64,000 nt of DNA from Desulfobulbus sp. (GTDB lineage: Bacteria > Desulfobacterota > Desulfobulbia > Desulfobulbales > Desulfobulbaceae): assembly GCA_028684915.1 (NCBI GenBank), contig JAQUEZ010000004.1, positions 22,194-86,193 of the forward strand, written 5' to 3'. Positions 26,557-34,559 of the stretch are shown here, piece by piece; the first letter of the stretch is position 1, and each line of letters opens with the position of its first letter. The notes under the pieces were generated by a model. That model saw only the letters and a program-made list of their open reading frames with translations. It ran no database searches and had not been told where the DNA came from. The position numbers and the translations under genes were made by a program.

Positions 26557-27267
26557 AATATCCGTCAGGCAGGGAGAACTACTCCATATGTGTAAGCAGC
26601 CCCATGCGTAGCAATGCCGGCAGGCTAAGGAGAGGGGGGCAATAACTTTACGCATGCGTTTTTGGTCCGACGAAGATTTTGCTGTAGCGACAGCTGGTTA
26701 ATCCGTTCAAATGCCCTGCCCGATAGAGTCCGACAAGAGAATATACATTGATAATTAGTGCTCGAACGAAAACTTATTTTCTCAAGTTATCTTTCTAGAA
26801 TTATATTGAAAAACTAAAATTTTAAAAAATGAAGATTTTTTGATTGGAGTACCACAAAACAGTGCTTTGCTATAGTATCACCTTAATTTTCTGAAAGATG
26901 ACTTAAGCCACTTGGTCACCGCAAGAATCTTCATATTGAAACCGATGGGCATCTTGCTATTTGTTCGTTTCTTTTTCAGTTTTCGTTCAGTCACTAATTA
27001 ATATGGTTCATTGCTGTTTCACAGCAGCTATTGCCTGTGACCGCGTTTCCTTCATTTGTGGGTCGCGATGGTAAGGCTTTGATTTGTTGTTCTTTGTTTT
27101 CTTCCAGGCACTAACTGCCTACCTTGTTTTCCTGGGATTTATAAATTCCGCATGCTGTATTCGCTAGAATCTGCTACCACTGCAGTGCGCTTCTCCACTT
27201 TGGAGGGAAGCGGAACTTCTTCCAGAAAAACACTGTCCCCCCCAAAAAAAATAAAATCTTCCACAGT

Positions 27268-27287
27268 CCTCTTGAATTAAGAGGAGG
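27268..27287 (+). promoter_or_regulatory. Hairpin overlapping the ribosome-binding site
   Basis: CCTCTT (27268-27273) and AAGAGG (27279-27284) can pair around a five-base loop. The 3' arm contains the first half of the Shine-Dalgarno AGAGGAGG of the secreted protein starting at 27295. Such pairing could lower or gate translation. The stem is only six base pairs, so this is tentative. Confidence 0.35.
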
Positions 27288-27294
27288 AACCCAC

Positions 27295-28827
27295 ATGAAA
27301 ATCCTCAGTGTATTGTTTGTTTTCTGTTCCTGTTCCCTGGCCTGGGCCGGCATCCCGGCTACACCGGTGATGACCTTGTATCGGTTTAACGGCCCCTCCG
27401 ATATGCCCTACTATTCGGTGGAGAGTATCGGGAAGAACGGACCCGGACACCCAGTTGGTACGCTTGCCCAGGGGACTTCGGTCATTCCCTGTGTGGTGGT
27501 GAAAAATGGCTTGCCCCTGACCAGCGGTGACGGCGTACCCTATGTGGGCTTTGAAGTGGTGGTCGATGCGCGCAAGGCCTCATCAGCAGACACAGCCAAA
27601 TATCGGCAAACGGTTGAGGCGCGGCGGTCGATGCAGGTTGAGAATAACCAGTGCGGGCCGGGAACTCGCTTTGTGCTTGATGTACGCAGCCTTTATTCCA
27701 TGGCCAAACCACCACTTTTTGATCCCCCGCAGCAAGCGGCCGAGGGTGGCCAGGCTCGCCTCGCCCAGGGGATGTTGGATCAGATTGTGCGCAGTTTCCA
27801 TAACTCCGCCGCCTGCAGTGGGGTCAACCGCCAGTTGATGGGGCGTAGGGGACGTTTGGAGCGGGCTTGGGACAGTTTTATCCAAAAGCAGCAAGGGCGC
27901 TGGTCGCTAGCAACTCTGCAGCGGGCTAAACATCTGGACTACACCATGCGTACCGCCCTGTTCGAGGGGCACCTGGAACGTGGCTGCAACGCTTACGGTG
28001 CGTGCGAACGTAACATCATTGCCCTGTCGATTCGCAATCGAGGTCTTGAGTCGTGCGCTTCGCGTCTGGGCTGCAGTGGTTCCGGGGATTTCCAGGGGGT
28101 TTCGTCCAAGGTTTCCCAGTACAACATCTGGGATGAATACCTGACCCAAATCTCCGGGCTGACCTCCTGCTATCTACGTGACGATCTCGCCACCACCGGA
28201 GGGGTAACCGGTACCTCTTATCGCAAGCTCCAGGCCATGTATGCCCAGAGCCTGGGCGATGTTCAGCGGATTCTTTTCGGCAACGATCGTGATTTGAGTG
28301 CTGTATTTCCAGGGAACACTCTTGATGAACTGAAAAGTTTACGCCACTACTACCATGCTCCAGCCATGGGCAAGTGTTTCCCCCAACACGACCGGGTCGA
28401 ATACATGTCCGGTGCGGTGGCCCGGCGCGGCCACGATTTTGCGCTGATTGCCAACGCCCGCATCCAGGTGGGCGAAAAGCGGGGCGATGGCTATCTGTTC
28501 AAGAGCTTTGTTGTGCATGAGAATGAACGCGGCGACCAGATCCGGGTGGTCGACGACTATCCCGGCTTTATCGTTGATGCGCGCAGGGTCTCTCTTTCCG
28601 GGGAATCAGCCCGTTGTCGTCCCTATGGTATTCCTGGCGGCTGCCGCTTTAGCGAAACCGGGCGCTATCGGAAAACGCCAACCTGGGTCAATTCAGGGAA
28701 ACCGCTGGAGATAAAATGTCGCATCGCTGACCAGGGCGGGCAATGTCAAGGGCCGGTCAAAGTGCAACAGGTCCGGGTGGGCGGAGTCTGCGATACCCAA
28801 ATGCGGCCATTCGGCGGGATTGAATAG
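27295..28827 (+). CDS. Secreted protein of unknown function
   Basis: Not recognised. The 510-aa product has a clear Sec signal peptide (MKILSVLFVFCSCSLAWAG, cleavage near 18/19) and more than a dozen cysteines in the mature part, suggesting a disulfide-stabilised periplasmic or extracellular protein. A central helical portion (about 150-360) separates N- and C-terminal regions that look beta-rich. There is no membrane anchor at the end and no catalytic motif I can name. The start follows AGAGGAGG. The gene is convergent with the serine hydrolase at 28912, with 84 bp between, so a functional link is possible but unproven. Confidence 0.75.
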   Translation: MKILSVLFVFCSCSLAWAGIPATPVMTLYRFNGPSDMPYYSVESIGKNGPGHPVGTLAQGTSVIPCVVVKNGLPLTSGDGVPYVGFEVVVDARKASSADTAKYRQTVEARRSMQVENNQCGPGTRFVLDVRSLYSMAKPPLFDPPQQAAEGGQARLAQGMLDQIVRSFHNSAACSGVNRQLMGRRGRLERAWDSFIQKQQGRWSLATLQRAKHLDYTMRTALFEGHLERGCNAYGACERNIIALSIRNRGLESCASRLGCSGSGDFQGVSSKVSQYNIWDEYLTQISGLTSCYLRDDLATTGGVTGTSYRKLQAMYAQSLGDVQRILFGNDRDLSAVFPGNTLDELKSLRHYYHAPAMGKCFPQHDRVEYMSGAVARRGHDFALIANARIQVGEKRGDGYLFKSFVVHENERGDQIRVVDDYPGFIVDARRVSLSGESARCRPYGIPGGCRFSETGRYRKTPTWVNSGKPLEIKCRIADQGGQCQGPVKVQQVRVGGVCDTQMRPFGGIE

Positions 28828-28911
28828 GGGGCCAAAAGAGGCTGGAAAAGAGCACAGGCGGAGAGGACGATACAGGGGGCGAGTTGACTCTTTCCCCCTT
28901 TTGTTTTTCTA

Positions 28912-30420
28912 TCAGAGCAGGTTGTATTTGCGTTTCATTTCCTCGTAGACCAGGCTTGAAAAGTCGCGGATTACGCCGCCGCCCTGGACCATCCACTGTT
29001 TGTAATCCTTGGGCACAGAAGATCGTTCGACAATGCCGACAATCGCATAGGGGACCCGTTGGCCGTTTTTGGTTTTGGTGACCAAAATGCCCATATCTCC
29101 GCAGAGATGAGACGTGGTGCCGGTCTTGTTGTACACTAGGGTACCGGGGGGGACGTCGGTACCCCAGAAAATACGGTCACGGCCGGGTAGGGACATCACC
29201 CGAAGCATCTCCTGGGAATAGGGTAGCTCTTTATTCCACAACGCTTTGAGGAACTGCACATAATCTTGGGGAAGAGCACTGTTTTTGTACGTTTTCCCTC
29301 CTGCAGGAATGTATTCGCGGATACGCACCTGGCGAAAGAGGCGGCCATAGGACTTGTTGATCAGGGTGTTGCAAAACGCAGGGCCCCCGAGTTGGCGAAT
29401 AAACCAGTTGGTGGCCTGATTGTCGCTGTGCTGAATCATTTCCTCCATCATCTGACGATGTTTAGAGGTGTAATGCATCTTGCCCTTGTCTACCTGATGG
29501 AAAAAGGTGAGGGCCACAAAGGGTTTGATCATGCTGGCCGCTTGGAAGGAACTCTGGGAGTTGATGCTGGCCACGTAGGTGTTGTTGGTCAAGTCGTAGG
29601 CCACCAAGGCGGTGCGTTCCTGCCGCTGCAGTTTTCCTTTGGAACGTTGTTCACGTAAAAAATCCTGGACTTTACTGTTGATGCCGGCAATGGCGCGTCC
29701 TTTGCCCGGCTCGGCGATTTTGCTTGGTTCAACGGAGGTCGATTTTCCCTGGGCCTTCTGTTGAGGTGAGACGGCGAGCCTGCATCGCGTACGCATCTTT
29801 GCCGTATTCCCGGTGGTATTCGTGGGGATACTGACCAAGGTCGGGATCATCGGGCGTTGCTGGGCTGCAACGAGTTTGGCAGAGGGAAGTTTACGTGCAC
29901 GGGCGATTTTGCTGGCCTCGATTTTATTGGCCCAGCAATGATAGATGAGGCCATAGTGACGGGAACTGATTTTTTCGACTTGGAGGTTTCCGCGGTCGGC
30001 AGACGGGAGTTTGCTGATGAGGCGATCATACTCCTTTTTCAGTCGTTTCGGATCGTTGCTTTGGGTAAGGAGCAGATGGTAGAGTTTACTGTACTCGCCC
30101 CCGGGAATGATCGCCGCCGGGTTGAATCCGGCCAGTTTAAGCATGCTGGATTGGTTGATGGCCAATTTGCGGGCCTGGGCCAGTGTGCCGTTTAAAGGAT
30201 ACACAACTCCGTATTCATTGCCTTTACCCACGATCTGCAGTTGGCTATCAAGCTGGAGCGAGAGGGCTCGCGCCAGTTTGTTCCGATCATCCAAAGCACG
30301 CTGGACCTCCTTGCTCCAGGTATAGGCAAGAGCATAGTGTTTGGCAACGGGCGCGGCAACAGCCGTAGATGCCAGAATGAGGAACAACGAACAGAGGATT
30401 GCAGAAAATCGTGGCTTCAT
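28912..30420 (-). CDS. Secreted serine hydrolase with class A beta-lactamase fold
   Basis: 502-aa exported protein with a signal peptide (1-22). The first 190 residues contain two similar modules, about 25-100 and 108-185, that resemble SPOR-type peptidoglycan-binding folds by their beta-alpha-beta pattern. This is an inference from shape, not a named match. After a linker, the C-terminal domain (about 245-502) has SMIK (SxxK), SDN and KTGTTS, the three active-site motifs of class A beta-lactamases and related penicillin-recognising enzymes. The usual class A Glu in the omega loop is not evident, so a cell-wall role is as likely as antibiotic hydrolysis. It is convergent with the gene at 27295. 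Confidence 0.8.
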   Translation of the reverse strand: MKPRFSAILCSLFLILASTAVAAPVAKHYALAYTWSKEVQRALDDRNKLARALSLQLDSQLQIVGKGNEYGVVYPLNGTLAQARKLAINQSSMLKLAGFNPAAIIPGGEYSKLYHLLLTQSNDPKRLKKEYDRLISKLPSADRGNLQVEKISSRHYGLIYHCWANKIEASKIARARKLPSAKLVAAQQRPMIPTLVSIPTNTTGNTAKMRTRCRLAVSPQQKAQGKSTSVEPSKIAEPGKGRAIAGINSKVQDFLREQRSKGKLQRQERTALVAYDLTNNTYVASINSQSSFQAASMIKPFVALTFFHQVDKGKMHYTSKHRQMMEEMIQHSDNQATNWFIRQLGGPAFCNTLINKSYGRLFRQVRIREYIPAGGKTYKNSALPQDYVQFLKALWNKELPYSQEMLRVMSLPGRDRIFWGTDVPPGTLVYNKTGTTSHLCGDMGILVTKTKNGQRVPYAIVGIVERSSVPKDYKQWMVQGGGVIRDFSSLVYEEMKRKYNLL

Positions 30421-30447
30421 TGCGGCAACAACAGGTTAGGGTTAAGG

Positions 30448-30602
30448 TAAGCGATCACGGGGCACCGAATCTGCGGTGTTATCGGCCTGTTTACGTACAG
30501 GTGTACGCTGCACAGGCCGATGCCTTGCACCTCCGGCACCCTGCAATCGTTTACAAGTCCGTTGATAAACGGCGCCTTTGGGGTTCCCCCGTGATCGGTT
30601 AC
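30448..30602. mobile_element. Palindromic mobile repeat, copy D, with 9-bp target duplication
   Basis: Best-preserved copy, 155 bp. It is flanked on both sides by GGGTTAAGG (30439-30447 and 30603-30611), a perfect 9-bp target-site duplication. The terminal inverted repeats are TAAGCGATCACGGGG and its counterpart CCCCCGTGATCGGTTA. Internal hairpins include CACCG/CGGTG and ATCGGCCTGT/ACAGGCCGAT. Differences from copy A often keep base pairing, for example C-G replaced by U-G in the ATCGGC stem. There is no coding capacity for a transposase. It sits between the serine hydrolase start and a broken amidohydrolase. Confidence 0.8.
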
Positions 30603-30647
30603 GGGTTAAGGGCGCGATTGTTTACTGACTGCACTCATGATAGCGCG

Positions 30648-30941
30648 TTATGGACAAGATGTAAGAAGAAAAAATTTTCCTTCTTCATCTTTTCCGGGAA
30701 AAATAATCGAGCCTCCGGCCAGGTCAAGCAGATACTGGTTAGCGCGATGGCGCGTTTGCTGCCATGGCGGCGTGTCCTCGAAGTCACGGTCATTGCGGTC
30801 ATTGATGTCTTCCGCCAGGGCAAACATGCAGGCGCCCGCGATGCCTTCTTCCCGGAGCAAAAGGCTGATCTCGTCGATGGGTTGGCGGGAAAGCTGGATG
30901 CCGCAATGGATATGGCTGTCGATGATCTGGACTGAGCGCAA
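30648..30941 (-). pseudogene. Amidohydrolase, N-terminal fragment
   Basis: 97-aa fragment starting MRSVQIIDSHIHCGIQ. This is the N-terminal metal-binding strand (D-x-H-x-H) of TIM-barrel amidohydrolases, which normally exceed 250 aa. Family-like sequence (EGIAGACMFALAEDI, PWQQTRHRANQYLLDLA) continues to about residue 78, then changes character and stops at TAA. No continuation was found in other frames before the mobile repeat at 30448-30602. It is therefore a remnant, probably cut by a deletion associated with the nearby insertion. Confidence 0.65.
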
Positions 30942-30970
30942 TTTTGTCCAGGTTATTTGCCAACAGGTCC

Positions 30971-31519
30971 TTAGTAGCGGTTAAAACTGCACATCTCTTC
31001 GCTGGATTTTCGTCTTTTGGTACGCGGTGGGGCCGTTTGATCTGCATCATACCCCAGAGTAATCAGCAGGCCGATCCGTCTGTTTTTCGGGATATGCAGT
31101 AATCGTTGGACGGTGGGCTCGTCGAACCAGCCAAGCATACAGGTACCTAGCCCCAGCTCAGTGGCCTGGAGGCAGAAATGTTCGGCGGCAATGCCGATGT
31201 CAATCAGGGGGAAATCACGTTCCTTGAGCCGACCACCGATTTGGGTGATGACTTTAGGCTTTTCAATGACCAGCACCGCTAAAACTGGAGCTTGGGGGAC
31301 GAACTTATTGAAGGAAACCAGAGTGCTGAACGTGGCATTGGCCACCTGCTCCCTCAGGGCGGGTTCGGTGACCAGGATGAGTTTCCAGGGCTGGGAGTTG
31401 CTGGCCGAGGGGGCCAGGCGAACGGCCTCAATCAACTGTTTAATCTTTTCCGGCTCAACCGGTTTGTCGCTGTAGCGGCGCACGCTTTGGCGGGTCAGAA
31501 GCAGGGTTGAAAAATCCAT
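30971..31519 (-). CDS. Nitroreductase family flavoprotein
   Basis: FMN-dependent NAD(P)H oxidoreductase, 182 aa. It has the typical TRQSVRRYSDKPVEPEKIKQL beginning, APSASNSQPWKLILV, DIGIAAEHFCLQATELGLGTCMLGWF and LLITLGY. ATG 31519 is chosen over the upstream ATG 31564 because the family begins near the RQSVRRY motif; the ribosome site is weak. The physiological substrate is unknown. The C terminus has a basic, linker-like tail (RTKRRKSSEE). It lies 29 bp downstream of the amidohydrolase remnant on the same strand and could once have been its operon partner. Confidence 0.88.
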   Translation of the reverse strand: MDFSTLLLTRQSVRRYSDKPVEPEKIKQLIEAVRLAPSASNSQPWKLILVTEPALREQVANATFSTLVSFNKFVPQAPVLAVLVIEKPKVITQIGGRLKERDFPLIDIGIAAEHFCLQATELGLGTCMLGWFDEPTVQRLLHIPKNRRIGLLITLGYDADQTAPPRTKRRKSSEEMCSFNRY

Positions 31520-31591
31520 GGGCGTGAGTTCCGATGGTGGATTGTTTGAGCAATGCCTCGGCACCGGAAAATTTCCTGGTCACGGTGCTGG

Positions 31592-33865
31592 TTAACTGTC
31601 GCTCTGCAGGGCTTGATGGACTTTTGCGGCAAAACTGTGTTTGGAAAATGGCTTTTGCAGCAGGAGGACATGTACATCGATAATCCCATGCTTGGCAATG
31701 ATATTAGCGGTATAGCCGGACATGTATAGAATCTTTATTGCGGGCATGCTTGTCTGCAGGCGGACGGCGAGTTCGCGCCCGTTCATCTCCGGCATGACCA
31801 CGTCGGTGATCAGCAAATCGATTGCACCTGGGTACGATCTGGCCAATTCCAGGGCTGCCAGGGGCGAGGCGGCGGTGAGGGGTTTGTAGCCCAGTTGGAT
31901 TAACAACCGTTCGACCAGTTCAAGAATCCCAGGTTCATCCTCGACGACCAACACGGTTTCGCCTTTTGTTGTAGAGAGAAGCTGTTCGCTATTGTCTTTG
32001 TGGGGTGCCGGTGTGCCTTCGTGGCAGGGGAAGTAGAGGCGGAAGGTGGTGCCTTTGTCAGGCTCGCTGTAGACGTTGATAAAACCGCCGTTCTGCTTGA
32101 CGATCCCGTACACCGTGGCTAACCCGAGTCCGGTGCCTTTGCCCTGTTCCTTGGTACTGAAAAAGGGCTCAAAAATATTTTTTACGGTTTCATTGTCCAT
32201 CCCCGCACCGTTGTCGCTGATGGCCAGTTGTACATAATCCCCGGGAATAAAGCCCGGCTTGAGGTCACAATAGGCTTGGTCAAAGGTGGTGTTGGTGGTT
32301 TCGACCACGATTTTTCCGACGCCGTCAATGGCATCTCGGGCGTTGACGCAGACGTTGACCAAAATCTGATCGATTTGGGAGGGGTCGATGTTGATCGTGC
32401 GGACCTGCGCGCCGGGAAACCAGCGGAGTTCGATCTCCTCGCCTATTAACCGTCTGAGCATGGTGATCAGTCCCTTCACTTCCTCGTTGATATCGACCAC
32501 TCGTGGGACCGCATTCTGACAGCGGGCAAAGGCGAGCAACTGGCGGGTAATATCCATCGAGCGTTTGGCGGCTTCATGGATCTGGCGGAGATCATGGTGG
32601 AGGGCTTCTCTTGGGTCCACACGTTCCAGGGCCAGTTCGGCATAGCCCATGATGACGTTGATCATGTTATTATAGTCATGGGCCACCCCCCCTGCGAGAC
32701 GACCGATCGCCTCCATCTTTTGCGCCTGGCGTAACTGGGCCTCGATCTTTTGACGATCCTGTTCCGCCTGGGCCAACCGCTGACTCATGCGGTTGAATTC
32801 CTCCACCAAGGTAGTAATCAAGACATGGGAGGTGGATGTCTCCACCCGTGAGCCGAAATGGCCTTCGGCAATCTGCTGGAAAGCGTTGCGCAAACGTTGG
32901 GCCGCGGCCTCCTCAAGCGAGGCCTCGGGTACACTGCAAAAGAGAATCCAGTTCACCCTGGGAATGCGCAGATGTGCAACCCGCCAGGAGATGCCCTGAG
33001 CATCCTGAATGGAGAACTGCCCGGAATCCCGGGTTAGGAGTTGCTGGACGTCGAATTTTGTCCAGGACCCGCCGAGATCCGTAAGTGGGTGGAAAAAAAC
33101 CCGTCCCTGGCTCTGATCGATCTCCGCCCGTAGGTGATCGTGCAGCAGTAGTAATCCCTGGCTATCGCTGATCCACTGATCTTGCTCGGTAAAGGGCTTT
33201 TCGGTGGCAAAGTCCTGATAGAGATATCGTAGCGGCAGGTCGATGCTCCATAACCCGATGAAGGTCTCTTCTTGCCAGACCGGGATCGAGACCGAGAGAA
33301 TCAGACCCTCGCCAGCGTAATCGATGGTGGGGGGCGTCCAACGTACCTGCCGTTGTGGATTGTTCTCCGGGCAGACCGAGAGATACGTGTGATAGCAGGA
33401 CCAGTCAAAATCAGCGGGGATGGCAGAGGCCTGATCGATAAAGGGGTACTGGAGCGCGGTGTTGCTCGCGTCCTGGTAATAGATCCAGCCGATTTTGCCC
33501 AGCCGCGTGTGGATATGGCGGAGTTGCGGCCCAATATTGCGATGGCTATACAGATGGTGGCGAGCGGTGGCATCATGCTGGAGATGGCCGCCCCAGGAGA
33601 AACTGATAGCCTCAGGTGGCGCATTGTCCTGGCGATAGGCATTGAGCAGGGGGCCCGGCTGGAAAAAGCCATCTGTATCGATACTGAATTGTTCCCTGTT
33701 CAGCCACTCATCGATCATCGCTTCCGAGTGGTTTCGGTGGGTATCCAGAAGGAGCAAAGAGGTGCGTTGCAGTTCTTCCAATGCGTTGTAGAGGCGGTCG
33801 ATCTGACGGGAGAGAATGGCTCCGTAGCGATGAAGATGCCAGTGGATAGCCTCGGTTTCGTTCAT
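31592..33865 (-). CDS. Hybrid histidine kinase with Cache-like sensor but no membrane segment
   Basis: 757-aa sensor. The N-terminal 310 residues read like a double Cache domain (DYAGEGLILSVSIPVW, FIGLWSIDLPLRYL, RVNWILFCSVPEASL). A HAMP-like helix follows (about 325-375), then a HisKA region with GGVAHDYNNMINVIMGYAELAL, an HATPase domain ([30 protein letters not shown]) and a receiver (VVEDEPG, LLITDVVMPEMNG, K in LQKPFS). No stretch hydrophobic enough to cross a membrane was seen before the HAMP, which is odd because Cache domains are normally extracytoplasmic. ATG 33865 follows AAGGAGTAGATGCC; the longer frame to 33994 adds no membrane helix. Confidence 0.85.
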   Translation of the reverse strand: MNETEAIHWHLHRYGAILSRQIDRLYNALEELQRTSLLLLDTHRNHSEAMIDEWLNREQFSIDTDGFFQPGPLLNAYRQDNAPPEAISFSWGGHLQHDATARHHLYSHRNIGPQLRHIHTRLGKIGWIYYQDASNTALQYPFIDQASAIPADFDWSCYHTYLSVCPENNPQRQVRWTPPTIDYAGEGLILSVSIPVWQEETFIGLWSIDLPLRYLYQDFATEKPFTEQDQWISDSQGLLLLHDHLRAEIDQSQGRVFFHPLTDLGGSWTKFDVQQLLTRDSGQFSIQDAQGISWRVAHLRIPRVNWILFCSVPEASLEEAAAQRLRNAFQQIAEGHFGSRVETSTSHVLITTLVEEFNRMSQRLAQAEQDRQKIEAQLRQAQKMEAIGRLAGGVAHDYNNMINVIMGYAELALERVDPREALHHDLRQIHEAAKRSMDITRQLLAFARCQNAVPRVVDINEEVKGLITMLRRLIGEEIELRWFPGAQVRTINIDPSQIDQILVNVCVNARDAIDGVGKIVVETTNTTFDQAYCDLKPGFIPGDYVQLAISDNGAGMDNETVKNIFEPFFSTKEQGKGTGLGLATVYGIVKQNGGFINVYSEPDKGTTFRLYFPCHEGTPAPHKDNSEQLLSTTKGETVLVVEDEPGILELVERLLIQLGYKPLTAASPLAALELARSYPGAIDLLITDVVMPEMNGRELAVRLQTSMPAIKILYMSGYTANIIAKHGIIDVHVLLLQKPFSKHSFAAKVHQALQSDS

Positions 33866-34559
33866 GGCATCTACTCCTTGTTTTTGGGCTGACACTGCCT
33901 CGGGGCAGCAGACAAAACAGACGGGGAGAACGAAGCGGAACGTTGTTGGTCGAAAGCGGCTCTCTACCAATAGATTCGGAGCAGGCAACCACAACTGATT
34001 GAACCTGATCTCATTGAAGTAGCTTCAGTTTACCATAAATTGTTACATACGGGCCAGTCTTCTTTTAGATGAGGAGAAAGTGCGACTAGAAGGACGTCCA
34101 TTTTCCTCTGCCCCCTTCTTGTAGGGGCAAAGGAGGATGTTTTCCGTTTGGCCAAAGGCGGCTGTGTGAGGTAAAATCTGGTTTTGGGTATTTCGGGTTT
34201 TTAATAAGCTAATTTATTTGGATACTTGACAGAGCGCCGAGGGTTCTGTACCTCTTGTGGAGAATTATGGTCCTTTTTCGACTACTGTAGCCGCAAATCG
34301 GTTCGCAACCTTGATGGCGTCGTAAAAACTTCGATCTACTGCGTCGCATCGTTTTTCCCGACGCTCGACATACATGATGTATGCCTTCGCGCCGGTAAAA
34401 ACACTGCTCCTTGTATATCTGTGTTTTTACCTAGCCATCGCTTAGAATGTGATGGACTTTTTATGAGTCCATCAACCTTGTGGCGTTGAAAAAGCAGGTA
34501 TTGCCTGGAAGCATTTGATGCAGTTTGACAGGTCCGCAAAACTTGAAAGACGATAAATT
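33866..34559. other. Intergenic region containing a miniature element
   Basis: Divergent spacer of almost 700 bp between the soluble hybrid kinase and the binding-protein gene. It contains the inverted-repeat element at 34311-34475. A TTGACA at 34225-34230 has no convincing partner hexamer. The rest is unremarkable and no gene was recognised. Confidence 0.4.
34311..34475. mobile_element. Inverted-repeat element with TTGATGG ends
   Basis: 165-bp element whose ends are inverted repeats: TTGATGGCGTCGTAAAAA (34311-34328) and TTTTTATGAGTCCATCAA (34458-34475). The right end is itself a palindrome identical in its stem to the one at 26334-26358. CAACCTTG occurs at both junctions (34306-34313 and 34473-34480), followed by ATGGCG and TGGCG, so a target duplication overlapping the tips is possible. 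It has no coding capacity. Sequences of this style, ending in GACTTTTTACGAGTCCATCA, are familiar to me from several Desulfobacterota genomes. Confidence 0.65.

Larger units (their letters stand above)
26359..27294. other. Long non-coding stretch, mostly unexplained
   Basis: Roughly 940 bp without a credible gene. It contains the relic miniature element at 26436-26556. A strongly AT-rich part lies at about 26740-26900. Near the end, a CCTCTT/AAGAGG hairpin (27268-27284) overlaps the ribosome site of the next gene. No tRNA, riboswitch or terminator was recognised. It is a plausible place for an sRNA or for the remains of lost genes. Confidence 0.5.

Noticed and set aside
26359..27294. tRNA or riboswitch in the long non-coding stretch
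   Set aside because: No cloverleaf with a TTCGANNC-type arm and no recognisable riboswitch core could be found by eye.
165..30602. Palindromic repeats as integron attC sites or a CRISPR array
   Set aside because: Copies are about 155 bp, dispersed and in both orientations, have a 9-bp target duplication in one case, and show no attC core sites, integrase or gene cassettes; no regular spacers exist.
31592..33994. Longer start at 33994 for the soluble hybrid kinase, to supply a membrane anchor
   Set aside because: The extra 43 residues contain only a short hydrophobic patch with several Cys; the strong ribosome site is at 33865.
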